Below, piece after piece: positions 36,385-46,196 of a stretch of 64,000 nt of DNA. The notes beneath the pieces are model-generated. The model saw only the letters and a program-made list of their open reading frames with translations. It was not told the origin of the DNA and ran no database searches. This DNA is from Sunxiuqinia rutila (lineage in GTDB: Bacteria; Bacteroidota; Bacteroidia; Bacteroidales; Prolixibacteraceae), in the NCBI RefSeq assembly GCF_050589705.1, contig NZ_JBNGOT010000008.1, forward strand, positions 124,001-188,000. The letters run 5' to 3'. The position numbers were made by a program, and so were the translations under genes. Each line of letters begins with the position of its first letter. Positions within the stretch are counted from its first letter, which is position 1.

Positions 36385-39300
36385 ATGCAGTTAAGATTTC
36401 CAAAAGAACAAGGGCTTTACAGCTCTGCCAACGAACATGACAATTGTGGGATCGGGTTTGTGGCGCACATCAAGGGCCAGGCCTCTCATGACATTATCAC
36501 CAGAGGCCTTCGGGTATTAGAAAACCTGGATCACCGGGGAGCAACCAGTGCCGATAATGCCACAGGAGATGGCGCAGGAATACTCATGCAAATTCCTCAC
36601 GAATACATTCAGTCGGTTCTGAAGATCGCTGTTCCTGAGCCTGGTCAATATGGCACCGGATTAATATTTCTGCCGCAAAAAGAAAGCGAAGCAGATATTT
36701 GTCTGGACATTCTGACAAAACACATCAACGAGGAAGGCCTGGAACTCATTTGCTATCGCGATGTTCCTGTTGACACTTCTGCACCGGGAGAGATCGCCAA
36801 GCAAACCGAGCCGGCCATCAAGCAGGTATTTATTAAAGGAAAGCTGGAGCCCGAAGCGATGGAGCGTAAACTTTACATCATCCGCAAGCTAACGGAACAT
36901 GCCATTGCGAACTCCAACCTGACACACAAGGAAGCATTTTATCAACCCAGTTTGTCAGCCAGAACCATTGTTTACAAAGGGATGTTAACCCCACACCAGC
37001 TGTCAGATTATTACAAAGACCTGCAACACGAACGTTTTAAATCAGCCATTGCCTTGGTGCACTCGCGCTTTAGCACCAACACCTTCCCAACCTGGGACTT
37101 GGCCCAGCCTTTCCGCATGATTGCCCACAACGGCGAAATCAATACGGTTAAAGGAAACCGCAAATGGATGGAAGCCCGGGAAGCCTTGCTGAAATCGGAA
37201 ATCTTTGGCGAAGACCTGCAAAAGCTTCTGCCCGTCATTGAAGACAATAAATCCGACTCCGCGTCCTTCGACAATGTGCTGGAATTTTTGCACCTCACCG
37301 GACGCTCGCTGCATCATGCCTTGTGTATGATGATCCCGGAATCGTTCAACGAAAAGAACCCCATTCCGGAATCGCTCAAAGCGTTTTACGAATACCACTC
37401 CACCATCATGGAACCGTGGGACGGACCAGCCTCCATGGTTTTTTCTGACGGACGATACATTGGAGGAACACTCGACCGCAATGGCCTGCGTCCTTCGCGC
37501 TACGTCATTACTAAAAACGACCTCATTGTGATGGGATCGGAAGTTGGTGTTCAGCATTTCCAACCCGAAGAAATCATTGAAAAAGGTCGTCTTCGCCCCG
37601 GAAAAATTCTATTGGTGGACACCAAACTCGGCATTATCATTCCCGACAAGGAGGTCAAAGACCAGTTAAGCAAACGCAATCCTTACGAGATGTGGTTAAA
37701 ACAAAACCGCATGCGTATGAAAGATATTAAAGTCAAGAAACGGGTTCCTTCTGAAGTAGCAGATTTTGAGACCCTGGCACAGGTGTTTAATTACTCCAAA
37801 GAAGACCTGCACGACCTCATTCAGCCGATGGCTGTGGGCGCTGCCGAACCAACCAGCTCCATGGGAAATGACACCCCGCTGGCTATTTTCTCTGACAAGC
37901 CCCAGCTTTTCTTTACCTATTTTAAGCAAATGTTTGCCCAGGTTACCAACCCGGCCATCGACCCCATTCGGGAAGGGCTGGTGATGGCACTAACCAATTA
38001 TATCGGCTCCCTAAGCTCCAACATTTTGGGAGAAACGCCGGAACACTGCAAGCTGATTAAATTTGACGGACCACTGATTACCAATACCGACCTTGGCAAA
38101 ATTAAAGACCTGAAGGACGAAATGTTTACCCACAAAACGATCCCCATGGTTTTCCCGGTAAAAGGTGGCTACCAAGCATTCAAGGACGCATTTGATAACA
38201 TGCTGGAGATGGCCGAAAAAGCCGTTGACGATAAAAAGAATTTCATCATTTTGTCGGACCGTAAAGTTGACTCGGAACACGCACCAATTCCTTCACTACT
38301 GGCCGTTGCTGCTGTTCACCACCATCTGATCTCCAAAAAGAAACGGATGCAGGTTGGTATCATTGTAGAGACAGCCGAAGCACGCGAAATCAACCACTTT
38401 GCCTTATTGCTGGGCTACGGAGCCAGCGTGATCAACCCCTACATGGCCTTTGCGGCAATCGACCGCCTGGTTAAAGAAGGGGAGGTTGAACTGGAATACA
38501 AAGATGCCCGCAAAAACTACATCAAAGCAGTCGATAAAGGTTTGCTGAAGATTTTATCTAAAATGGGAATCTCCACACTCCGCTCCTACCACGGCGCTCA
38601 AATGTTTGAAGCCATGGGCGTCAGTCGCGAGTTGATCGACCAGTACTTTACCGGCACAGCCTCACGCTTAAGCGGTATTGGTCTGGAGGAAATCGCTGAA
38701 GAATACAGCCGCTTCCATCAAGCAGCCTATAAAATTGCCAAAACTTCCGAAAGGTTCCGTTTCGAAAATTCAGGGGTTTACGCCTGGCGGAAATACGGCG
38801 AGCACCATGCCTGGAACCCGGAAGCCATTGGCCTGCTACAGTGGGCAACCCGCACCAACGACTACAACAAATACAAAGAATACAGCGCCCTGATTGACCA
38901 GGACAACAAAAAGCCGGGCTTCATTCGAGGATGCTTCAAATTCAAGCAAAACCCAATTCCATTGGACCAGGTGGAGCCTGTTGAAAACATCATGAAACGC
39001 TTTGTTACAGGCGCCATGTCGTACGGATCCATCAGCAAGGAAGCACACGAAGCGCTGGCCATTGCCATGAATACCGTTGGCGGAAGAAGCAACACTGGTG
39101 AAGGGGGCGAAAGCTCAGACCGTTTTGGCACCATCAAACAAAGCTCGATCAAGCAAATTGCTTCCGGACGTTTTGGAGTGACCAACAACTATTTGACCAA
39201 CGCCCATGAACTTCAAATTAAAGTTTGCCAAGGAGCAAAGCCGGGTGAAGGAGGTCAGCTTCCGGGCTTTAAGGTGAACAAGATCATTGCTAAACTTCGG

Positions 39301-40905
39301 AACTCAACCCCCGGAATTACTTTGATTTCGCCACCACCCCACCATGACATCTACTCCATTGAGGACCTGGCACAGTTAATCTACGACCTGAAAGTGACCA
39401 ATCCCAAAGCCAAAGTCTCCGTGAAACTGGTAGCCGAAAATGGCGTTGGAACCGTTGCCGCAGGGGTAGCCAAAGCCTTCTCCGACCTGATCATCATCTC
39501 TGGTGGAGAAGGTGGAACCGGAGCCAGCCCGGCCAGCTCAATCAAACATGCCGGACTGCCTGCTGAAATGGGGATTGCTGAAGCACAGCAAACGCTGGTG
39601 ATGAACAACCTGCGTGGACGCGTAAAGCTTCAAGTAGACGGTCAGCTGAAAACCGGTAAAGACGTGGTTTCCATGGCCTGTCTGGGAGGCGAAGAGTTTG
39701 GTTTTTCCACCTCAGCCCTGATTACCATGGGATGCATCATGATGCGCAAATGCCACTTGAACACTTGTCCGGCGGGTATTGCCACTCAGGATAAAGAACT
39801 GCGAAAACGCTTCATCGGAAAAGCCGAGTTTGTGATTAATTTCTTCCGTTTCATAGCCGAAGAAGTACGCGAACACCTGGCCGAAATGGGCTTCTCCAAG
39901 TTCGAAGACATTGTTGGACGCGCTGACCTGCTGGAAGTAGATGAAAAAGCCACCAACTGGAAAATGAAAAACATCGACTTCTCTCAGGTATTGCACATGC
40001 CGGAAGAAGCCAAAAAATACGACATCCGCAACACGCATCCGAACCTGAAGTCCATCGAGGATCACCTGGATCACAAACTGATTCTGGATGCCAACAAAGC
40101 AATTAAAGGCAAGGAGAAAGTATGGATTTCACATCCGATCATCAACACCGACCGGACCATCGGAGCCATGCTGTCCGGTGAAATATCCAAGCGCTATGGC
40201 GAAGAAGGATTGCCGGAGGATACCATCAGCTGCACCTTCCACGGAACTGCCGGCCAAAGTTTTGGTGCCTTCCTGGTCAAAGGGATTAACTTCCGACTGG
40301 AAGGAGACGCCAACGACTACATCGGCAAAGGGCTTTCCGGCGGTAAGATTGTGGTGGTTCCACCAGCCGGGTCAACCTTCAAGCCGGAAGAAAACATCAT
40401 CATCGGCAACACCACCTTCTATGGAGCTACCAAAGGTGAAGGTTACATCCGCGGAGTGGCCGGCGAGCGTTTCTGCGTACGAAACTCAGGCGCCAAAACC
40501 GTTGTTGAAGGTACCGGCGACCACTGCTGCGAGTACATGACCGGCGGCCGCGTTGTGGTGCTGGGCAAAACCGGACGTAACTTCGCTGCCGGAATGAGTG
40601 GCGGTATTGCTTACGTGCTGGATGTGGACGGTGATTTCGATTACTACTGCAACAAAGGGCTGGTTGAACTTTCGGCAGTGGAGGACCGCACCGACATTGA
40701 TGAATTACAGGAAATGATCAGCAAACATCTTTTATACACGCAAAGTTCTTTAGCGGCAAAAATTCTGACCAACTGGGAAGAGTACCTGCCTCGATTCGTA
40801 AAAGTAATTCCGTTCGAGTACAAGAAAGTGCTTGAGGAACTGAAGTTGAAGGAACTGGAACGCAAATTACAACTGACGGAAGACGATCCATCCCGTCACG
40901 AATAA
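36385..40905 (+). CDS. gltB: Glutamate synthase large subunit
   Basis: 1506 residues. Converts glutamine plus 2-oxoglutarate to two glutamates. Cys21 (DNCGIGF) would become the N-terminal nucleophile of the amidotransferase domain after removal of a 20-residue propeptide. Then the central domain, the FMN/synthase domain (about 850-1220; ISGGEGGTGASPASS), the 3Fe-4S cysteines in CIMMRKCHLNTCPAG, and the C-terminal GXGXG beta-helix (about 1280-1470). It is followed 46 nt later by gltD and takes up the ammonium imported by the nearby Amt through glutamine. Confidence 0.97.
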   Translation: MQLRFPKEQGLYSSANEHDNCGIGFVAHIKGQASHDIITRGLRVLENLDHRGATSADNATGDGAGILMQIPHEYIQSVLKIAVPEPGQYGTGLIFLPQKESEADICLDILTKHINEEGLELICYRDVPVDTSAPGEIAKQTEPAIKQVFIKGKLEPEAMERKLYIIRKLTEHAIANSNLTHKEAFYQPSLSARTIVYKGMLTPHQLSDYYKDLQHERFKSAIALVHSRFSTNTFPTWDLAQPFRMIAHNGEINTVKGNRKWMEAREALLKSEIFGEDLQKLLPVIEDNKSDSASFDNVLEFLHLTGRSLHHALCMMIPESFNEKNPIPESLKAFYEYHSTIMEPWDGPASMVFSDGRYIGGTLDRNGLRPSRYVITKNDLIVMGSEVGVQHFQPEEIIEKGRLRPGKILLVDTKLGIIIPDKEVKDQLSKRNPYEMWLKQNRMRMKDIKVKKRVPSEVADFETLAQVFNYSKEDLHDLIQPMAVGAAEPTSSMGNDTPLAIFSDKPQLFFTYFKQMFAQVTNPAIDPIREGLVMALTNYIGSLSSNILGETPEHCKLIKFDGPLITNTDLGKIKDLKDEMFTHKTIPMVFPVKGGYQAFKDAFDNMLEMAEKAVDDKKNFIILSDRKVDSEHAPIPSLLAVAAVHHHLISKKKRMQVGIIVETAEAREINHFALLLGYGASVINPYMAFAAIDRLVKEGEVELEYKDARKNYIKAVDKGLLKILSKMGISTLRSYHGAQMFEAMGVSRELIDQYFTGTASRLSGIGLEEIAEEYSRFHQAAYKIAKTSERFRFENSGVYAWRKYGEHHAWNPEAIGLLQWATRTNDYNKYKEYSALIDQDNKKPGFIRGCFKFKQNPIPLDQVEPVENIMKRFVTGAMSYGSISKEAHEALAIAMNTVGGRSNTGEGGESSDRFGTIKQSSIKQIASGRFGVTNNYLTNAHELQIKVCQGAKPGEGGQLPGFKVNKIIAKLRNSTPGITLISPPPHHDIYSIEDLAQLIYDLKVTNPKAKVSVKLVAENGVGTVAAGVAKAFSDLIIISGGEGGTGASPASSIKHAGLPAEMGIAEAQQTLVMNNLRGRVKLQVDGQLKTGKDVVSMACLGGEEFGFSTSALITMGCIMMRKCHLNTCPAGIATQDKELRKRFIGKAEFVINFFRFIAEEVREHLAEMGFSKFEDIVGRADLLEVDEKATNWKMKNIDFSQVLHMPEEAKKYDIRNTHPNLKSIEDHLDHKLILDANKAIKGKEKVWISHPIINTDRTIGAMLSGEISKRYGEEGLPEDTISCTFHGTAGQSFGAFLVKGINFRLEGDANDYIGKGLSGGKIVVVPPAGSTFKPEENIIIGNTTFYGATKGEGYIRGVAGERFCVRNSGAKTVVEGTGDHCCEYMTGGRVVVLGKTGRNFAAGMSGGIAYVLDVDGDFDYYCNKGLVELSAVEDRTDIDELQEMISKHLLYTQSSLAAKILTNWEEYLPRFVKVIPFEYKKVLEELKLKELERKLQLTEDDPSRHE

Positions 40906-40951
40906 GAAGTAAAGAACGAATTGTAAAACAAAAAGAAAAGATTATAGCATT

Positions 40952-42370
40952 ATGGGAGATCCAAGAGGTTTTATGAAAGTAGCGCGGAAAGAAAGCGGCT
41001 ACCGACCTTTAAACGAAAGAATATACGACTACGGGGAAGTGGAGCAAACCCTGAACGAAGAAGACAGAAGATTACAGGCATCGCGTTGCATGGACTGTGG
41101 CGTACCGTTTTGCCACTGGGGATGTCCGGTTGGCAGCAAGATTCCGGAATGGCAGGATGCCATTTACCACAAGAACTATGCAGCGGCTTATGATATTCTG
41201 CACTCCACCAATAGTTTTCCGGAAATGACCGGACGGGTATGCCCGGCACCCTGCGAGAAATCCTGCGTGCTGGCTATCCACAACGAGTCGGTGACCATCC
41301 GCGAGAACGAATCCTCAACGGTAGAGAAAGCCTTCGACCTGGGCCTGATTAAAGCCAATCCGCCCCAAACCCGTACCGGAAAGAAAGTGGCCATTATTGG
41401 CTCCGGACCGGCTGGTTTATCGGCTGCCGACCTGTTGAACCGGGCCGGACATGAAGTAACCGTTTTTGAAAAGAACGATGCCATTGGCGGACTGCTGCGC
41501 TATGGTATTCCCGACTTCAAACTGAATAAAGGAATCATTGATCGCCGTTTGTCCATCTTCGAAGAAGAAGGAATCATCTTCAAAACGAATGTTTACGTGG
41601 GGAAAGACATTTCGCAAAAAGAACTGCTGAATGATTACGATGCCGTTTTGCTGGCGATGGGGGCCGAACAACCCCGCGACCTGGTTACCGAAGGACGGGA
41701 ATTGAATGGCGTTCATTTTGCCATGGATTTCCTGACTCAGCAAAACAAAGTGGTGGCCGGCAAAAAGGTAAGCACGAAAGCGCGCCTGTCGGCCGAAGGC
41801 AAACATGTACTTGTGATTGGTGGTGGCGATACCGGCTCCGACTGCGTAGGAACATCTATCCGCCAAAAAGCGGCCAGCGTAACTCAGATTGAGATTATGC
41901 CCAAGCCCTCAGAAACAAGAGCCGAAAACAACCCCTGGCCCTATTGGCCCACCACGCTGCGTACCTCCAGCTCGCACCTGGAAGGCTGCGACCGCAAATG
42001 GGCACTTTCAACCAAACGGCTGATTGGCGAAAACGAGCAGGTAAAAGAAGCTGAGGTAATTGAAGTAGCCTGGGATAAAGATAAAGACGGACGCTGGCTG
42101 ATGTCAGAGATTCCGGGAACGGAACAAATCCTGAAAGCGGACCTGGTCTTGCTTTCCATGGGATTCACCCAACCGGTTCACAAGGGCTTGCTGGAAGACC
42201 TGGGCGTAGAATACGACAACCGCGGCAACGTGAAAGTCAACCAGAAAAAGCAAAGCTCCGTGGACAAAGTTTTTGCAGCCGGCGATGTGGAGCGGGGCGC
42301 CAGCCTGGTGGTACACGCCATTCAGTGCGGCAAAGAGGCTGCAGCAGCCATCGATGAATTTTTAAGCTAG
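40952..42370 (+). CDS. gltD: Glutamate synthase small subunit
   Basis: 472 residues; supplies electrons from NAD(P)H to GltB. N-terminal 4Fe-4S cysteines in CMDCGVPFCHWGCP and CPAPCEKSC, an FAD-binding GSGPAGLSAADLL motif, and an NAD(P)-binding GGGDTGSDC motif; the final segment FAAGDVERGASLVVHAI is the FAD-closing motif. Co-transcribed with gltB and followed by a terminator. Confidence 0.96.
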   Translation: MGDPRGFMKVARKESGYRPLNERIYDYGEVEQTLNEEDRRLQASRCMDCGVPFCHWGCPVGSKIPEWQDAIYHKNYAAAYDILHSTNSFPEMTGRVCPAPCEKSCVLAIHNESVTIRENESSTVEKAFDLGLIKANPPQTRTGKKVAIIGSGPAGLSAADLLNRAGHEVTVFEKNDAIGGLLRYGIPDFKLNKGIIDRRLSIFEEEGIIFKTNVYVGKDISQKELLNDYDAVLLAMGAEQPRDLVTEGRELNGVHFAMDFLTQQNKVVAGKKVSTKARLSAEGKHVLVIGGGDTGSDCVGTSIRQKAASVTQIEIMPKPSETRAENNPWPYWPTTLRTSSSHLEGCDRKWALSTKRLIGENEQVKEAEVIEVAWDKDKDGRWLMSEIPGTEQILKADLVLLSMGFTQPVHKGLLEDLGVEYDNRGNVKVNQKKQSSVDKVFAAGDVERGASLVVHAIQCGKEAAAAIDEFLS

Positions 42371-42395
42371 AATTACTTAACTCGTAATACCCTCC

Positions 42396-42430
42396 AAAGG
42401 CCTCGCAACATTTTGCGGGGCTTTTGTTTT
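42396..42430 (+). terminator. Terminator after gltD
   Basis: Stem AAGGCCTCGCAA against TTGCGGGGCTTT (with G-T pairs) followed by TTTTGTTTT, 25 nt after the gltD stop. Confidence 0.85.
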
Positions 42431-42495
42431 GGCAGCCTCTGCAAGCCGGAGAAACTCAAAGCAGAAATCGCAAATTCCAATCCGCCGTCAACACC

Positions 42496-42813
42496 TTATT
42501 TCGTAGCCCCAAACTTTCGTCGGTGCTTTTCTTCCGTCGCATAAATCGCATTCACGAATCCCAGCATAATACCAATGCCTGTCAGGATATAAATCGTTGT
42601 GAATATTTTCCCAAAATCAGTTTGAGGGCTAAAATCACCATAGCCAACCGTTGTTAAAGTAATAACCGAAAAATAAAAAGCATCAACCCATCTCCACCCT
42701 TCTACAAAATGGTAGACAAACGTTCCGTTAAACAGTGTTACTAAAGTTGAAATTACCAGGTTACGATACGTTTTTTCCTTAAGAAAAAGTATGATTGTCT
42801 TAAACATCCCCAT
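42496..42813 (-). CDS. Two-helix potassium channel
   Basis: 105 residues in the KcsA-like layout: first helix LVISTLVTLFNGTFVYHF, pore helix, selectivity filter TLTTVGYGDF, second helix IFTTIYILTGIGIMLGFV, then a basic cytoplasmic end. No regulatory (RCK or cyclic-nucleotide) domain is attached, so it would form a simple tetrameric pore. It has its own promoter on the minus strand and converges with gltD. Confidence 0.9.
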   Translation of the reverse strand: MGMFKTIILFLKEKTYRNLVISTLVTLFNGTFVYHFVEGWRWVDAFYFSVITLTTVGYGDFSPQTDFGKIFTTIYILTGIGIMLGFVNAIYATEEKHRRKFGATK

Positions 42814-42849
42814 GCATGAAATTTTTACTACGTGCTTGATTTTCTAACG

Positions 42850-42879
42850 CAAAAGTACGACATATTTCAAAACTGCAAC
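42850..42879 (-). promoter_or_regulatory. Promoter of the potassium channel gene
   Basis: On the minus strand GTTG (42876-42879), 18 nt, TACTTTTG (42850-42857). Transcription would start near 42843, about 30 nt before the ATG. Confidence 0.68.
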
Positions 42880-42917
42880 ACCCCATCATCCTGGCTCTCA
42901 ACCTCACCCCCTTTGCC

Positions 42918-42950
42918 AGTGAGGTCTTCACTTCGAGTGAAGACCTCACT
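42918..42950. repeat. 33-bp hairpin repeat R1
   Basis: Arm AGTGAGGTCTTCACT (42918-42932), loop TCG, perfect reverse-complement arm (42936-42950). First of nine members seen in the window, all beyond 42.9 kb. It lies between the divergent potassium channel gene and the LamG gene. Confidence 0.85.
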
Positions 42951-43036
42951 AACAAACAAACCCAATTACCAGTCGGATACAGCATCAAAAGGCCATAAAA
43001 TCCGTAACATCAGTTACAAACCAAAGATCGTACGTT

Positions 43037-44424
43037 ATGAAAGAATCAGCACAAACCCGATTCACCCCTCAAGCTACCCGGTCGATCTTAAAACAATACC
43101 TCCCTTGTTTGCTTGTTGTTTTTTGCTTACTGGCACTCTCTTCAACTACCATCCGGGCACAGGATGCCCTGTTGAAACACGCGTATACCTTTGATGATGG
43201 AACGGCCAATGACATAGTTGGCGAGGCACATGGCACCATTAATGGCGGAAAAATCATCAACGGGGAGTATGTTTCGTTTTCGCAAGGGCAGTTCATCGTT
43301 CTGCCGGCCAATAAGATTGCGCTCAACAGCTATCCCGCGTTGAGCCTGGAAGCTTACCTGGGTGCCGGGCATCTGAATGCCTATTTCACCATGTTCTCCT
43401 ACTTTGGAAATTCAGTGGGACCTCTCGGAACAAGCTACCTGTTTCAATCGCTGGCCAACGGCGGACACAGCGCAACCGCCATATCGTGCAAGAACGACCA
43501 GACCCCCTGGCTACCTGCACCAATGTATTTGCCACGCCACTCGTAGATGCCAAATACCACCATGTGGTGAGCACCTTCGACAACCATGAAATGAAATTTT
43601 ATGTGGATGGTGTGTTAGTTGGACAAAACACCATTGATGAATTTCCCAACAATTCAATTGCCAACCTCAGCAACCAGTTCGCCTACCTGTGCAAATCGGG
43701 CTATATGCAAGACCCCACCTGGTTCGGTACCATCGACCGTTTCAACATTTACGAAGGCATTCTGGATGCAGCCACCATTGCCGCTTCGGCTAAAAAATAC
43801 CAGGCTGGCCTAAAAGACTTACCTGCGGAAATCAAAGAACTCCTCTCCAATGTCCTGGTCAATCCGGGATTTAAACCCGAAAGCGACTTGTCCGCAGACT
43901 TTCTGCAATCGTATAAGCCCGGCAAGTTTGTGGTTTACCCCACCGTTATTCGCACCCCTGATTCAACCGCTTTTTCGCCAGGCTCGGCCAAAGCTTTTGC
44001 CGACTTGCTGATAAACGATCTGAATTTAAATGCCGAATTCAACGAAACAATACTCAACCCGGGACAACTGGAAGGTCAGGGGCAGCTGAACTTCTTCAAT
44101 AACGACATGAAACGGCTGGCCAGTGCCATTCAGGAAGAAGGAACAAATGCCGACTACTACGTGGTTTTGGAAATCCTGTTTCCTCCCCGGCAGTCTGAGG
44201 CAGTCAATGTTTTTGGCATTCATATCCTCGTTCTGGATAAGGATACGGAGAATGCTTTTTCGTTTTTACTGAATGTGCACCACGATTACATGGCCTACAA
44301 CAGTTTGTGGGCAGTAAATGCTGAGCCGGCTAATTTAGAACCTCTGAAAATTAAATGTGCTAAAGTGGCTTTTGATGCCTTGTGCAAACAGCTTGAGTAT
44401 GCTGAAAGTGCCATGGTAAAATAA
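43037..44424 (+). pseudogene. LamG-domain secreted protein interrupted by a frameshift
   Basis: Two frames make one protein. 43037-43546 supplies a signal peptide (LLVVFCLLALSSTTIRAQ) and the first half of a LamG/concanavalin fold (LLKHAYTFDDGTANDIVG). The frame that runs on to 44424 supplies the second half (YHHVVSTFDNHEMKFYVDG) and a 190-residue C-terminal region of unknown type. The switch lies near 43500-43510 in a run of five C residues; with a sixth C the reading would be SCKNDQTPLATCTNVFATP with no break. It could be a real mutation, a variable tract or a sequencing error. Function unknown, probably surface glycan binding. Confidence 0.75.
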
Positions 44425-44468
44425 TTCCATCGCCCTTTCCTCCATCACCAAACTCTGGATCTTTCACC

Positions 44469-44501
44469 AGTAAGGGTTTCACTCAAAGTGAAACCCTTAC
44501 T
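44469..44501. repeat. 33-bp hairpin repeat R2
   Basis: Arm AGTAAGGGTTTCACT (44469-44483), loop CAA, perfect complement (44487-44501). Its stem differs from R1 at several positions, each compensated on the other arm. A half copy (AGCCCTCACT) follows at about 44505-44514. Confidence 0.85.
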
Positions 44502-44707
44502 AAAAGCCCTCACTAAACCTCGCCTCTTATTTGTATTCAATCCAAACAAGCAATTACCAGAACTGCAATCCCTATTTCTTGCTGAATTTCAGCCACTATA
44601 TGCTCATTAACATATTTGATGTAAATAATAAATTGCTTTATTTTATTCTGCTTAAGGTGTGGTAAGAGAAAATACGTTCAGGATTAATCATTAAAAAACG
44701 AACAAAA

Positions 44708-45349
44708 ATGAATCAAGATCAGAACAAACACATGCGTATGTACCTCGCAACGCAGACAGCGCTGGACAACCACACCCCGCGCTGGAACACCATTCCGGTA
44801 ATGGTGACCGTAAAAAACGAGCTGGATGAACTGATCCAGCGTATTCAAGAAAAAAATGAAGAGACCGATGCCAACAGCAAAGGCACGACCGAACAGAAAG
44901 AGACCGTTCGCCGAGGGGTGGCCGAAAAGGCGGTAAGTATCTCCGGCATTTTGCAGGCTTACGCGGCATTTAACAACGACAAGGTGCTGGCCGGGCAGGC
45001 GAAGCTCATTAAATCGGACTTGTTAACCTGCCGCGAAACCGATGTGGAAGCAGCAATTCGCCCGGTTTTAACCCTGGCCCGCAACCTGCTTACCGAGCTG
45101 GCCGATTTTATGCTCACCGAAGCCATGTTGGTAGAAACCGAAACCAGCCTCGACAGCTTTAAAGCCCTGATCGGGCAGCCGCGCACCATCCGCAACCAGG
45201 CCTTTTCGGCGATGAGCATGCTCGAAGAAATGTTGGACCAGGTGGATGCCCTGCTAAAGCAAAAGATGGATAAGCTGATGATCCGTTTCGAATTTACCGA
45301 TCAGCCTTTTTTCGAAGAATATACCCGGGCCCGGGTCATTGTTGACTGA
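44708..45349 (+). CDS. Helical protein of unknown function
   Basis: 213 residues, no signal peptide or membrane helix. Most of it looks like long amphipathic helices (VTVKNELDELIQRIQEKNEE; RGVAEKAVSISGILQAYAAF; SMLEEMLDQVDALLKQKMDK), suggesting a four-helix bundle. It resembles a loosely defined group of about 200-residue Bacteroidota proteins with an early RWNTIPV-like motif; no function is known to me. It is monocistronic, preceded by a repeat-bearing gap (44425-44707) and followed after 88 bp by a 21-bp repeat array. Confidence 0.75.
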   Translation: MNQDQNKHMRMYLATQTALDNHTPRWNTIPVMVTVKNELDELIQRIQEKNEETDANSKGTTEQKETVRRGVAEKAVSISGILQAYAAFNNDKVLAGQAKLIKSDLLTCRETDVEAAIRPVLTLARNLLTELADFMLTEAMLVETETSLDSFKALIGQPRTIRNQAFSAMSMLEEMLDQVDALLKQKMDKLMIRFEFTDQPFFEEYTRARVIVD

Positions 45350-45437
45350 ACCGGGGTATTGACGTTTACTTCTTGCAATCTTAAACCGGCAGCCGGGGAA
45401 ACCTGGTGGCCGGTTGCTTTAAGCATGCCGCCAAACA

Positions 45438-45731
45438 GCCAGAACAGCATGCCCGATAGCCAGACGATGAAGCCAACTAGCCAGACCAACCCGGCTACCT
45501 GCCAGACGATGATGCCCGGCTGCCAGACGAACTCAGCGACTCGCCAGACGATGATGCCAACTAGCCAGACCAACTCCGCGACTCGCCAGACGATGTCGCC
45601 GAACAGCCAGAACAAGCCGGCCGGGAGCCAGACGATGTCGCCGCCCTTCCAGACGATGTTGGTGGAGCGCCAGACGGTGTCGCCAACCCTCCAGACGCAC
45701 TCGGCGAGGCGCCAGAACATCTGCAGGACGC
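45438..45731. repeat. 14-unit array of exact 21-bp repeats
   Basis: Fourteen units of exactly 21 bp begin at 45438 + 21n. Each starts with [G/T]CCAGA[C/A], and GCCAGACGATG is the commonest form; the second half of each unit varies (for example AAGCCAACTA, TCGCCGAACA). Both strands stay open through it (7-residue periodic readings). However, the conserved core is held at all codon positions, third positions included, while the variable bases include first positions, so the constraint looks nucleic-acid rather than protein based. Confidence 0.85.
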
Positions 45732-45977
45732 GGGAAACAGGGGAAACGACCCGAATTGGGATACCGGGCAGGGAGTCAAGAAAAGAGCCATTCCCCTGTC
45801 GACTGGAAAAAGAAAATCTTTGGTCGGGGGTAAATGAGTTACGAACTCCAAACAGCTAGCCCCTGCTTACCAATTCGTTCAAACAAGAGAGAGACGGGGA
45901 ATCGGATTAAAAATCCGGATTTAGCAGGGTCAGAATTGAAAATCCCGACCAGCCGGGCTGATCTGTCCCCGGCATTA

Positions 45978-46010
45978 AGTGAGGGCTTCACTTTGAGTGA
46001 AGCCCTCACT
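45978..46010. repeat. 33-bp hairpin repeat R3
   Basis: Arm AGTGAGGGCTTCACT (45978-45992), loop TTG, perfect complement (45996-46010). First palindrome of module X. Confidence 0.88.
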
Positions 46011-46163
46011 TAATTAAGCACAAGCTGGATCGGATTTGAAATCCGATCCGTGTAAACGATGGATTTAAAATCCATAAAAGCGAAGTAACTCTTGCTGCCG
46101 ATCAGTATAGCCAGGGAAAACGGATAAAAAAAATCAAGCAAAAGAATTGGGTGACAAGCCGCT

Positions 46164-46196
46164 ACTCAGCGGGTGACTTCGAGTCACCCGCTGAGT
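46164..46196. repeat. 33-bp hairpin repeat R4
   Basis: Arm ACTCAGCGGGTGACT (46164-46178), loop TCG, perfect complement (46182-46196). Same geometry as R1-R3 with a largely different stem. Confidence 0.88.

Larger units (their letters stand above)
45970..46196 (+). repeat. Palindrome module X, copy 1
   Basis: Contains four palindromes: R3 (45978-46010), a GGATCGGATTT hairpin (46027-46049), an ATGGATTT hairpin (46059-46075) and R4 (46164-46196). Copies follow at 52740-52947 and 63106-63324, all in the same orientation. A decayed relative of the second palindrome is visible at about 45928-45952. The stretch between the 21-bp array and this module (45732-45969) shows no gene. Confidence 0.85.

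Noticed and set aside
45438..45731. CRISPR array or coding repeat protein (frames on both strands)
   Set aside because: Units are 21 bp with no spacers. Conserved bases include third codon positions while first positions vary, so neither a CRISPR nor a well-supported coding repeat; kept as a DNA repeat.
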